Program-made: the position numbers and the translations under genes
Part shown: positions 6,521 through 13,209 of the stretch, one piece after another
Layout of the letters: the number at the start of each line of letters is the position of its first letter
How positions within the stretch are numbered: the stretch's first letter is position 1
The notes under the pieces: generated by a model
Told to the model about the DNA's origin: nothing
Database searches by the model: none
Seen by the model: the letters and a program-made list of their open reading frames with translations, nothing else
Assembly (NCBI GenBank): GCA_023623095.1
Contig: JAMNXX010000215.1
Location: forward strand, 1 to 14,629
Source of the DNA: Bacillota bacterium
Lineage (GTDB): Bacteria > Bacillota > Clostridia > Peptostreptococcales > Thermotaleaceae
Direction: 5' to 3'
Length of the DNA stretch: 14,629 nucleotides

Positions 6521-7363
6521 ATGAAAATCGTTGCTTTAGTGGGGCAGAGCGGAACCGGCAAAAGCTATAAGGCGCTTCATTTAGCCCATGAAAAAGAAAT
6601 TGAATATATCATCGATGATGGACTGCTTATCAAAGGAAATAAGATCCTCGCAGGAAAGTCGGCCAAAAGGCAGCATACGATCATTGGAGCAGTGAAAACG
6701 GCACTTTTCCAAGAAGAAGAGCATCGACAGCAGGTAAAATCCGCAATTCAGAGAGCAAACCCTGATAAAATATTGGTGATTGGAACTTCGAAGCGGATGG
6801 CGGATAAGATTGCACAGACATTAGAGATTGGAGAAATTGATGAATATGTTCTGATCGAGGATATTTCTACAGAAGAGGAACTAAAGATAGCAAGAAAACA
6901 GCGGGATGAACTGGGCAAGCACGTGATTCCCGTGCCTACTTTTGAATTAAAAAACCAATTTTCAGGATATTTTTTAGACCCTTTAAAGATATTTCGAAGA
7001 AGGAAGGGGGAACGCACGCAGATCAAGGAAGAAAAATCTGTTGTGAGGCCTACATATAGCTATATGGGGAAATATATCATCTCGGATCGGGTGATAAAGG
7101 ATTTAGTCGAATATGCTTCTTTGAAGGTACCGGGCGTACATCGAGTCTTGCGCATCGATGTCCGCAATTATCCAAATGGGATCGCGATTTGGATCGATGT
7201 GTCTGCGAAGCATGGAAGTTTATTAAAAGAATTAGCAAAAGAAATTCAAAAAAGAGTTAATCAAGAAGTGGAGCACATGACGTCGTTGAATATTTTGGCA
7301 ATCCATGTTACGATAAAAGATCTTGTAGTTTCCAAGCTATTTACAAATAATGAGCAAGTGTGA
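6521..7363 (+). CDS. P-loop nucleotide-binding / Asp23-like (DUF322) fusion protein
   Basis: The 280-residue product has two parts. The N-terminal half (1-160) opens with MKIVALVGQSGTGKS, a Walker A P-loop with Lys14-Ser15. It continues with DDGLLIKGNKILAGKSAKRQ and ILVIGTSKRMADKIAQTLEI, resembling a small P-loop NTPase without a clear Walker B by eye. After a basic stretch RRRKGERTQIKEEK (about 160-174), the C-terminal half (about 182-275) resembles an Asp23/Gls24 domain: YISDRVIKDLVEYASLKVPGV, then a VRNYPNGIAIWIDVSAKHG strand pair and an EHMTSLNILAIHVTIKDLVV end. Asp23-family proteins are linked to the cell envelope, but the role of this fusion is not known to me. There is no signal peptide or membrane segment. 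GAAGGAGGGGGCT precedes the ATG. No terminator was seen before the gdhA promoter, so some read-through is possible. Confidence 0.8.
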   Translation: MKIVALVGQSGTGKSYKALHLAHEKEIEYIIDDGLLIKGNKILAGKSAKRQHTIIGAVKTALFQEEEHRQQVKSAIQRANPDKILVIGTSKRMADKIAQTLEIGEIDEYVLIEDISTEEELKIARKQRDELGKHVIPVPTFELKNQFSGYFLDPLKIFRRRKGERTQIKEEKSVVRPTYSYMGKYIISDRVIKDLVEYASLKVPGVHRVLRIDVRNYPNGIAIWIDVSAKHGSLLKELAKEIQKRVNQEVEHMTSLNILAIHVTIKDLVVSKLFTNNEQV

Positions 7364-7369
7364 TATAAT
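7340..7369 (+). promoter_or_regulatory. gdhA: Sigma-A promoter of gdhA
   Basis: TTTACA (7340-7345), an 18-base spacer and a perfect TATAAT (7364-7369). It lies across the last codons of the upstream gene. The start would be near 7376, at the foot of the leader stem, leaving a leader of about 200 bases. Confidence 0.65.
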
Positions 7370-7376
7370 GAAAACA

Positions 7377-7442
7377 GCGCGGAAAAACAAGCTTTCTTTT
7401 CGCCGTTTTACACGGTAGGATTGTTTCTTGCAAGGGCCGCGC
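7377..7442 (+). promoter_or_regulatory. Structured 5' leader of gdhA
   Basis: GCGCGG (7377-7382) pairs with CCGCGC (7437-7442). Inside it AAACAA (7385-7390) pairs with TTGTTT (7421-7426), and CCGT (7403-7406) with ACGG (7412-7415). The nested stems begin almost exactly at the predicted start of transcription. About 140 unstructured, AT-rich bases follow up to the start codon. No known riboswitch core was recognised, so the function is unknown. Confidence 0.4.
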
Positions 7443-7582
7443 AATTTGGAAAATGTTTTCCTCGAGTGTTGACCAATTCATACAAAAACGTTAATAGCTT
7501 AACGACGAATAAAGGCCAACAGATCAATCCAAACTATATTAGTCAAGATATTTTTTACAATATTTTAAAGGAGGTTTTTTCC

Positions 7583-8935
7583 ATGGTAAACGCTAAGCAA
7601 TATGTGGACGAAGTAGTTGCTAAGGTCAAAGAAAGAAGTGCACACGAGCCTGAATTTTTACAAACAATTGAAGAAGTATTATATTCTTTAGTTTCTGTAC
7701 TAGAAAAGAATCCGAAGTACATAGAGGCAAACATTCTTGAAAGACTCGTTGAACCAGAAAGACAAATTGTTTTTAAAGTACCGTGGGTAGACGATGAAGG
7801 AAAAGTTCAAGTAAACCGTGGCTTCAGAGTTCAGTACAACGGAGCACTCGGGCCTTATAAAGGCGGAATCCGATTCCATCCGACTGTAAACTTAGGCGTT
7901 ATCAAGTTCTTAGGATTTGAACAAATCTTCAAAAACGCATTGACAGGTCTTCCAATAGGTGGAGGAAAAGGTGGGTCCGATTTTGACCCAAGAGGAAAAT
8001 CAGATGCTGAAATTAAGAGATTCTGTGAGAGCTTCATGACAGAACTCTATAGACATATTGGACCAGATATTGACGTTCCTGCAGGAGACTTAGGAGTAAG
8101 CGGAAAAGAAATCGGATATATGTATGGACATTACAGAAGAATCCGAGGAGCATTCGAAAACGGCGTATTTACAGGAAAACCACTTGTATTTGGTGGAAGC
8201 TTAATCAGACCGGAAGCGACAGGTTATGGAATTGCTTACTTCTGTCAAGAAATATTGAAGCATGAAGGAACATCCTTCGAAGGCAAGACTGTAGCTGTAT
8301 CCGGATTTGGTAATGTTGGTTGGGGATGTATTAAGAAAGTTACTGAATTAGGCGGAAAAGTTGTTACGATTTCAGGTCCGGACGGATATGTTTATGATCC
8401 TGCCGGTGTTGACGAAGAAAAAATCGAATACCTGTTAGAAATGCGTGCAAGCGGTAGAGACAGAGTTCAAGATTATGCAGACAAGTATGGCGTAGAATTC
8501 TTCCCAGGAGAAAAACCATGGGGCGTAAAAGTAGACATCGTTATTCCATGCGCAATCCAAAACGATATTCATCTAGAACATGCAAAACAAATCGTTGCGA
8601 ATGGTACAAAATTTGTTTGTGAAGGTGCAAATATGCCTTGTACAAACGAAGCTATCGCATATTTCCAAGAAAATGGCGTTATCGTAGGGCCATCAAAAGC
8701 TGCTAATGCCGGCGGAGTTGCAGTATCTGCTCTTGAAATGGCGCAAAACAGCATGAGATATAGCTGGACAGCAGAAGAAGTGGATCAAAAATTACATCAA
8801 ATCATGATCAATATCCATGAAAATGCTAAAAAAGCAGCTGAAGAAAATGACCTTGGCTATGACTTGGTTAAAGGTGCGAACATTGCTGGATTCATGAAAG
8901 TTGCTGAAGCAATGTATCTGCAAGGAAATTATTAA
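7583..8935 (+). CDS. gdhA: Glutamate dehydrogenase (hexameric, Clostridium symbiosum type)
   Basis: The enzyme interconverts glutamate and 2-oxoglutarate plus ammonia in the cytoplasm, an entry point for amino-acid fermentation. The ATG at 7583 with AAAGGAGG before it gives 450 residues, the length of the C. symbiosum enzyme; the frame upstream of this ATG (open from 7421) is leader. Active-site landmarks: NGALGPYKGGIRFHP with Lys93, LPIGGGKGGSDFDP with Lys129, and DIDVPAGDLGVSGKEIGYM with Asp169. The dinucleotide fold starts with VAVSGFGNVGWG (GFGNVG at 241-246). Later segments RASGRDRVQDYADKYGVEFF and SKAANAGGVAVSALEMAQNS are also characteristic. Overall likeness to the NAD-specific C. symbiosum protein suggests NAD, but coenzyme choice cannot be proven by eye. 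It forms a single-gene unit with its own promoter and terminator. Confidence 0.97.
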   Translation: MVNAKQYVDEVVAKVKERSAHEPEFLQTIEEVLYSLVSVLEKNPKYIEANILERLVEPERQIVFKVPWVDDEGKVQVNRGFRVQYNGALGPYKGGIRFHPTVNLGVIKFLGFEQIFKNALTGLPIGGGKGGSDFDPRGKSDAEIKRFCESFMTELYRHIGPDIDVPAGDLGVSGKEIGYMYGHYRRIRGAFENGVFTGKPLVFGGSLIRPEATGYGIAYFCQEILKHEGTSFEGKTVAVSGFGNVGWGCIKKVTELGGKVVTISGPDGYVYDPAGVDEEKIEYLLEMRASGRDRVQDYADKYGVEFFPGEKPWGVKVDIVIPCAIQNDIHLEHAKQIVANGTKFVCEGANMPCTNEAIAYFQENGVIVGPSKAANAGGVAVSALEMAQNSMRYSWTAEEVDQKLHQIMINIHENAKKAAEENDLGYDLVKGANIAGFMKVAEAMYLQGNY

Positions 8936-8942
8936 AAAATGT

Positions 8943-8974
8943 AAAATGCCGGAGAAAATGCTCCGGCATTTTTT
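8943..8974 (+). terminator. Rho-independent terminator of gdhA
   Basis: AAAATGCCGGAG (8943-8954) pairs with CTCCGGCATTTT (8961-8972) around the loop AAAATG, and the right arm runs into a T-run. It lies a few bases after the gdhA stop. Confidence 0.93.
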
Positions 8975-8982
8975 AACCTATT

Positions 8983-9079
8983 TAACGGAAAAACTTCGTT
9001 AGGCAGCCTTATCTGGAGGAGGGTGCCTTGCGAGATAGCTATTTCTCTTATATGATAGAGGAATAGCTGTTTTTATTTT
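8983..9079 (+). ncRNA. Three-hairpin structured stretch ending in a terminator, unknown family
   Basis: After the gdhA terminator come three adjacent stems: TAACGGA/TTCGTTA (8983-8989 with 8995-9001, one G-U pair), GGCA/TGCC plus inner pairs (9002-9027), and AGCTATTTCTC/GAGGAATAGCT (9037-9047 with 9058-9068, one G-U pair) followed by GTTTTTATTTT. The last is a strong intrinsic terminator. A second terminator here suggests either a small RNA or a back-up for gdhA read-through. No clear promoter was found upstream. Confidence 0.35.
9037..9079 (+). terminator. Second rho-independent terminator downstream of gdhA
   Basis: An 11-bp stem with one G-U pair, a 10-base loop (9048-9057) and the tail GTTTTTATTTT. 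Confidence 0.8.
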
Positions 9080-9344
9080 AAATAAATTATTTACCCTTGG
9101 ATTGGTTTTAATTGATTGAAGGATATCACAGATTTTAAAAATTGTTTCGGCAGAAGGCTCTTCAACGGCTGAAAAGAGTTCTTTTAATGCCCTATTTTTG
9201 CCGGGAACATGATCGTTTGGATTTTTTATAAAAGGGAATGGAAGGAAACTTTAGAACAGGTGCGAAAGCATTTATTTACCCATTATACAGTATTTAGAAA
9301 AACCATTTATTTTGAATGTTTCGCCGAAAATGTATGACTTTATG
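9080..9344. other. Spacer without a recognisable gene
   Basis: AT-rich and interrupted by stops. The longest plus-strand piece with a start is a 42-codon frame (9209-9337) without a ribosome binding site, resembling no family I know. It may be decayed coding sequence. Confidence 0.5.
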
Positions 9345-9351
9345 TTAAAAT
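9343..9351 (+). promoter_or_regulatory. Candidate extended -10 promoter of the glycosylase gene
   Basis: TGTTAAAAT fits the extended -10 form TGnTAnAAT, about 40 bases before the chosen start codon; no -35 was recognised. If used, transcription would begin after the upstream ATG codons at 9330 and 9342, which supports the downstream TTG start at 9387. Confidence 0.35.
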
Positions 9352-9386
9352 CAAACGAGAGAGGATGGAGAAAGGATGGAGGAATA

Positions 9387-10271
9387 TTGGAGATAAGAGA
9401 CGCAGAACAGGGCAGCGCAGTTAAAATTGTGGGGGTTAAGGACTTTTACCTTCCCCATATCTTCGAATGTGGCCAATGTTTTCGGTGGAATCGACAGGAA
9501 GACGGAAGTTATATTGGCGTTGCGAAGGGGAAAATTCTTCATATCGAGCAGAGGGAAGATGAGTTGATCCTTCACAACAGCAGTATCGATGATTTTCATA
9601 CAATCTGGATGCCCTATTTTGATCTGGCACGGGATTATGGAAGAATCAAAAAAATTTTGAGTCAGGAAAATGAGATTCTGAAAGAAGCAGTAGCGTATGG
9701 CTGGGGAATGCGGATATTGAAACAGGATATATGGGAGATGCTAATATCCTTTATCATTTCTGCCAACCGAAGCATGCGGATGATTCAGAAATCCATCACA
9801 TTGTTATGCGAAAAATATGGAGAATATATCGGGATCTATCAAGGACAAAGATATTATGATTTTCCAAAAGCAGAGGTTTTGATGCGTCAAAGCCCGGAAA
9901 CGATTCGAAACGTAACGCGGGTGGGTTATCGCTCCCCATATATTGTGGGAACAGCAAAAATGGTCGCAGAGGGAAAAATCGATCTATGCCAATTGGAAAG
10001 CCTTTCGACCAAAGACGCCAGACGGGAATTGATGCGTCTTCCGGGAGTAGGGCCAAAAGTAGCGGACTGTATATTGCTCTTTGCATTAGGGAAGCAGGAT
10101 GCATTTCCTGTTGATGTGTGGATTCGGAGGGCGATGGAGAATCTTTATTTTGCTGGAAAGGAGACACCGCCGAAGCAGCTGTGCCGTTATGGAGAAGAAA
10201 AGTTTGGAGATTTGGCGGGATTTGCCCAGCAGTATCTTTTTTATTATGTGAGGGATTTAAAGGTATGGTAG
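9387..10271 (+). CDS. ogg: 8-oxoguanine DNA glycosylase / AP lyase, OGG1 type
   Basis: This base-excision repair enzyme removes oxidised guanine. The C-terminal part has the helix-hairpin-helix LPGVGPKVADCILLFAL with the catalytic lysine (Lys224 from this start), and AFPVDVWIRRAM with the catalytic aspartate (Asp243), as in human OGG1 (GVGTKVADC and PVDVH). The N-terminal domain contains the typical FECGQCFRW. The frame is open from 9312, but the TTG at 9387 has GGATGGAGGA just before it, and the family N-terminus normally starts shortly before a VKDF-like strand. This gives 294 residues. The alternative ATG codons at 9330 and 9342 lack a binding site. The start is therefore moderately sure and the function secure. 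Finding it in an anaerobe fits defence against brief oxygen exposure. It converges on the ABC transporter operon. Confidence 0.92.
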   Translation: MEIRDAEQGSAVKIVGVKDFYLPHIFECGQCFRWNRQEDGSYIGVAKGKILHIEQREDELILHNSSIDDFHTIWMPYFDLARDYGRIKKILSQENEILKEAVAYGWGMRILKQDIWEMLISFIISANRSMRMIQKSITLLCEKYGEYIGIYQGQRYYDFPKAEVLMRQSPETIRNVTRVGYRSPYIVGTAKMVAEGKIDLCQLESLSTKDARRELMRLPGVGPKVADCILLFALGKQDAFPVDVWIRRAMENLYFAGKETPPKQLCRYGEEKFGDLAGFAQQYLFYYVRDLKVW

Positions 10272-10397
10272 GACGAGCTGTGCTCTCCCGAGAATGGAGT
10301 GAGGATTCACGGAAAGCAGCAGATGTGACTGATAAAAGGTTCGGCAAGAAAAGCCTCTGAAAAATTTCTAAAAATCCGTGAAAACAGCAGAACGTTG

Positions 10398-10460
10398 TTG
10401 TAGGGGCGGTCTTTGACCGCCCGCTCCTTAACTTCGGGCGACCACAGGTCACCCCTACAA
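10398..10460. repeat. 63-bp palindromic repeat with ends TTGTAGGGG/CCCCTACAA
   Basis: Perfect 9-bp terminal inverted repeats (10398-10406 and 10452-10460) enclose two hairpins: GGGCGGTC-ttt-GACCGCCC (10404-10422) and GGGCGACC-aca-GGTCACCC with one mismatch (10436-10454). It is clearly more GC-rich than its surroundings. Elements with this GTAGGGGCGG type of end recur in many bacterial genomes, so this one is probably present in several copies. Confidence 0.75.
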
Positions 10461-10464
10461 AATA

Positions 10465-10485
10465 TATTGGACAGGACGTCCAATA
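10465..10485. repeat. Inverted repeat TATTGGAC-aggac-GTCCAATA
   Basis: Perfect 8-bp arms with a 5-base centre, directly next to the 63-bp palindromic repeat and inside the larger element. Confidence 0.6.
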
Positions 10486-10574
10486 GGCGGCGGTAGGATT
10501 TTTAGAAATTTTGAAGAGCTGCTTTTCTCGAATCTTTTATTGGAACCAGATGCGCTTTTCGTGAATCCTTCGGA

Positions 10575-11285
10575 TCATTTTTCAAATTCCTTTCGGATCT
10601 GGGCGATGATTTCCTGTATCTGAGGGAGGGTTTCTGAACGATGTCTCTGCGGGATGTGGATCGTAAAATGTTTTCGTATTTGCGCGGGAAGGCTGCTGAG
10701 CAAATAAATTTCATCTCCCAAGGAAACAGCATCTTCGATATCATGGGTCACGAAAAGGACGGTTCGCAAATCTTTTTCCCAAAGATTGATGAAAGCATGC
10801 ATGACGGATTTTTTCATATGAATATCCAATCCTTTAAAGGGTTCATCCATAAGCAGGATTTCTGACGGATAGGCAAAAGCCCTTGCGATGGCAACGCGCT
10901 GTATCATTCCGCCGCTTAGCTGGCTTGGATAGTAATCCTCAAAGTTTTGGAGGCCTACAATTCGGATATATTTGGAGGCAAGGGCATGCCTCTCTTTTTT
11001 GGAATGGGTGCCCTTTAGGACAAATTCGATATTGCCTCGCACGGTCTTCCAATCTAACAGCCTCGGTTCTTGGAAGAGATAAGAAATTGTTTGTTTTTCT
11101 ATTCCCAAAATAGAGCCGCTATCCGGCTGAAGGATTCCGCTGAGGATGTTTAAAAGCGTGGTTTTTCCGCAGCCGGATGGGCCTAAGATACAGGTAATTT
11201 TCGATTTTGGGATCCTCATCGTGAAATTTTTAAAAACATTTAATTTTCCATAGCTCTTTTCTAAGTTTTGAATTTTATATTCCAT
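10575..11285 (-). CDS. ABC importer ATPase, nitrate/sulfonate/taurine type
   Basis: The 236-residue cytoplasmic ATPase powers the importer encoded by the two preceding genes. Motifs in order: Walker A GPSGCGKTT (35-43), Q-loop FQEPRLLDW (Gln72), signature LSGGM (123-127, Met in place of the common Gln), Walker B EILLMDEPF (142-150), D-loop GLD, and H-loop His181 in LFVTHDIEDA. The FQEPRLLDW and LSGGM versions are usual in the SsuB/TauB/NrtD family. It starts 4 bases after the permease stop, with GGAGATAGG overlapping that stop as binding site, so the two are translationally close. No intrinsic terminator follows; the inverted-repeat element begins 7 bases after the stop codon. The substrate is not given by this subunit. 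Confidence 0.94.
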   Translation of the reverse strand: MEYKIQNLEKSYGKLNVFKNFTMRIPKSKITCILGPSGCGKTTLLNILSGILQPDSGSILGIEKQTISYLFQEPRLLDWKTVRGNIEFVLKGTHSKKERHALASKYIRIVGLQNFEDYYPSQLSGGMIQRVAIARAFAYPSEILLMDEPFKGLDIHMKKSVMHAFINLWEKDLRTVLFVTHDIEDAVSLGDEIYLLSSLPAQIRKHFTIHIPQRHRSETLPQIQEIIAQIRKEFEK

Positions 11286-11289
11286 GTGC

Positions 11290-12060
11290 CTATCTCCATT
11301 TGATGATTTTTCTTTCCAAAAGGCGGATGCTCTTTTCGAACAGAGCGCTCAGCAAGACGGCAGCGATGGTCCATGCGAGGACATCAGCAGTTTCCAGATA
11401 TATTTTTGATGTGTAAAGCTGGGTGCCGATGGCATATTTGGGTTGCCCCAAAACTTCGGCACTGACGATTACTTTCCAACCGATTCCGACAGCGGTGGAA
11501 ATGCCTGCAGTGAGAAAGGGTAAAATCGAAGGAAAATAAATTTCGAGCAAAATATTTTTTCTCTGAACCTGATAGATTTTTGCCATTTCGATCAGCTTTT
11601 TATCGATGTTTCGGATCCCTTCCCGCACATTTGCACAGATGATCGGAAAGGCCACGAGAAAGCTTGCGAATATAGGGACATTTTCTGTTTGAAACCAAAT
11701 CAGTGCCAGCAAGATGACGGACATAATCGGGGTTGATTTGATCATCACGATAAAAGGCTGAAGGGCTTTATCGATAAAGTCATAGATTCCTGAAAGGATT
11801 CCTGCTATGATTCCTGCGGCGCAGGAAAGCAGAAAGCCGGTCATTCCCCTTAAGAACGTTGCCCATATAGAGACCCAAAAAAGTTTTGTTTGATAAATAG
11901 ACAAAAACCGTTTTACGGCAATTTCAGGGGGAGGAAGAAGCAACTCCGAGCGAATGCGCAGGGAGAGGATCTTCCATAGAATGATGATAATGAGGATAGA
12001 TGTAAAAGCCGGAATCTTATCTTTTAACAACTTACTTTTCAATATAATAGAAGTTTTCAT
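11290..12060 (-). CDS. ABC importer permease, nitrate/sulfonate/taurine type
   Basis: The 256-residue integral membrane protein forms the transport channel. It begins with a short basic cytoplasmic segment and then a hydrophobic helix (about residues 17-33). About five further membrane segments follow. The coupling (EAA) loop is visible as LIEMAKIYQVQRKNILLEIYFPSILPFLTAGI (about 155-187), which docks on the ATPase. Its opening matches the SsuC/TauC form, including the conserved glycine after the loop and the GWKVIVSAEVLG segment. The start ATG lies 29 bases inside the end of the binding-protein gene, with AGGAGG about 11 bases upstream, so translation is probably coupled. Confidence 0.92.
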   Translation of the reverse strand: MKTSIILKSKLLKDKIPAFTSILIIIILWKILSLRIRSELLLPPPEIAVKRFLSIYQTKLFWVSIWATFLRGMTGFLLSCAAGIIAGILSGIYDFIDKALQPFIVMIKSTPIMSVILLALIWFQTENVPIFASFLVAFPIICANVREGIRNIDKKLIEMAKIYQVQRKNILLEIYFPSILPFLTAGISTAVGIGWKVIVSAEVLGQPKYAIGTQLYTSKIYLETADVLAWTIAAVLLSALFEKSIRLLERKIIKWR

Positions 12061-13036
12061 CCGGAAGCTTTCCTCCTATATCTTGGGGGGAGAATTCAAG
12101 CAGCATGTTCAGATATTCTTCTACGGTAGGGGCTGCCTTCTCTGCACTTTCAAACCTCATATTGCAGCGCGGGATCGCTTTTTCGGCCATTTTTGCTTGC
12201 AGGCCGATATCGTGTTTTTCTACCAGCGTTCCGGCTTCTGCAGGGTTTTCATTCATCCAATCGATAGATGCCTTGTAGTGTTCTAAGAAGTTCTTCACGA
12301 TATCTGGATGGGTCTGGGCAAAATCTTTATTGACTACGAGGCAAGTCTGAGGATAGGAAGTGTCTGATTTGGAGATTTTTCTCCACTCTTCTTGGAAATC
12401 CAGGGCGATATGTACGTTTTCGTTTTTAAGTGTGACCATTGTTGCAAAAGGCTCGGGAAGCACAGCGGTTTCTATTTTTCCGGCAGCCATAGATTGTGCC
12501 AGTTCTACATGAGGCAGATCGTAATTCAAAGCCACATCCGATTCCGGATCCAATCCGTTTTTTTGCAGCAGATATCGAAAGAGAACATCAGGAGTCGTTC
12601 CCTTATTGCTGCTCTCGATCTGCTTTCCTTTTAGGTCGCTGAAACTTTGAATATTCTCGTCCTCGGTTAGAAGATACAGCACTCCCCATATGCTAATGGC
12701 AGCGAGCTGATAGTTTCCATCTTTGTTGTATAATTGAGCTGCTGTATTGGTGGGAAGCGTGGCAAAATCCACTTCTTGAGAGAGGAGCTTGGAAACAAGC
12801 ACATCTGGAGATTGCGCAACTTCGTAAACGGAATCTACATTTTCACCCAAAGAAGGTTTTTCTTCGAACAGCCGGATCATCCCGATAGAAGTGGGACCTT
12901 TTAATCCTGCGATACGAACGGTGACTGGTTCTGATGATCCTTGTTGTTCAGAATTATCGCTTTCTTTGGGAGAACATCCGATTAGCGTGCTCGTAAGGAG
13001 ACAAGCGATAAGAAGCAAACAGATCCATTTTTTCAT
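12032..13036 (-). CDS. ABC importer substrate-binding lipoprotein, NMT1/SsuA-like
   Basis: A 334-residue protein is read from the ATG at 13036, which has AAAGGAAGGATACAT before it; the in-frame ATG at 13054 lacks a binding site. The signal peptide has a KK start, a hydrophobic core (residues 5-19) and the lipobox LIGC with Cys21, so the mature protein is lipid-anchored outside the membrane. Its folded part starts with VTVRIAGLKGPTSIGMIRLF and later has VDFATLPTNTAAQLY and ETAVLPEPFATMV, typical of the NMT1/THI5-like periplasmic-binding fold used for sulfonates, taurine, nitrate and thiamine precursors. Substrate cannot be chosen: no desulfonation, thiamine or nitrate genes are nearby. The gene leads the operon. 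Confidence 0.9.
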   Translation of the reverse strand: MKKWICLLLIACLLTSTLIGCSPKESDNSEQQGSSEPVTVRIAGLKGPTSIGMIRLFEEKPSLGENVDSVYEVAQSPDVLVSKLLSQEVDFATLPTNTAAQLYNKDGNYQLAAISIWGVLYLLTEDENIQSFSDLKGKQIESSNKGTTPDVLFRYLLQKNGLDPESDVALNYDLPHVELAQSMAAGKIETAVLPEPFATMVTLKNENVHIALDFQEEWRKISKSDTSYPQTCLVVNKDFAQTHPDIVKNFLEHYKASIDWMNENPAEAGTLVEKHDIGLQAKMAEKAIPRCNMRFESAEKAAPTVEEYLNMLLEFSPQDIGGKLPDENFYYIEK

Positions 13037-13080
13037 ATGTATCCTTCCTTTCATAATTGAAATAACGGTTTTCTACTTCT

Positions 13081-13109
13081 ATTGTATTTGTTTTTGCGGA
13101 AAGGGACAA
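13081..13109 (-). promoter_or_regulatory. Sigma-A promoter of the ABC importer operon
   Basis: On the minus strand TTGTCC (13109 to 13104), a 17-base spacer and TACAAT (13086 to 13081). The start would be near 13074, leaving a leader of about 38 bases. No riboswitch fits in so short a leader. Confidence 0.65.
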
Positions 13110-13209
13110 TATAGAATTGCTTGGAACGGATAAGGGAATAGAAGGAATTTTTCGTTTTCTACAGAATATGTATCAAAATTGGCTCAAAAAAATCAAGGAG
13201 GAGTTGTAA

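Larger units (their letters stand above)
10303..10568. mobile_element. MITE-like nested inverted-repeat element
   Basis: The left arm (10303-10377) and the reverse complement of the right arm (10496-10568) align over about 75 bases with a few short gaps. They share GGATTCACG at the outer ends, ATAAAAG and AGAAAAG in the middle, and a perfect 17-bp inner match (AAAATTTCTAAAAATCC). Inside lie the 63-bp dyad at 10398-10460 and a smaller one at 10465-10485. There is no ORF of its own and no clear target-site duplication. It fills nearly the whole gap between two convergent genes, ending 7 bases from the ATPase stop. In RNA either strand could fold into a long hairpin serving as a shared 3' end. 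Confidence 0.6.

Noticed and set aside
7421..7582. 54-residue N-terminal extension of glutamate dehydrogenase
   Set aside because: It starts at a TTG without a binding site, has no resemblance to the family, and overlaps the predicted structured leader. The ATG at 7583 has an AAAGGAGG site and gives the normal length.
9209..9337. 42-codon ORF before the glycosylase gene
   Set aside because: No ribosome binding site, no recognised family, overlaps the glycosylase frame; at most a decayed remnant.
9796..10452. Minus-strand open frame (218 codons) opposite the glycosylase and into the repeat element
   Set aside because: It is a shadow of the glycosylase gene that runs into the palindromic repeat, with low-complexity Ser/Pro content and no domain.
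10398..10485. CRISPR array
   Set aside because: The repeats are inverted dyads of differing sequence rather than regularly spaced direct repeats, and no cas gene is present.
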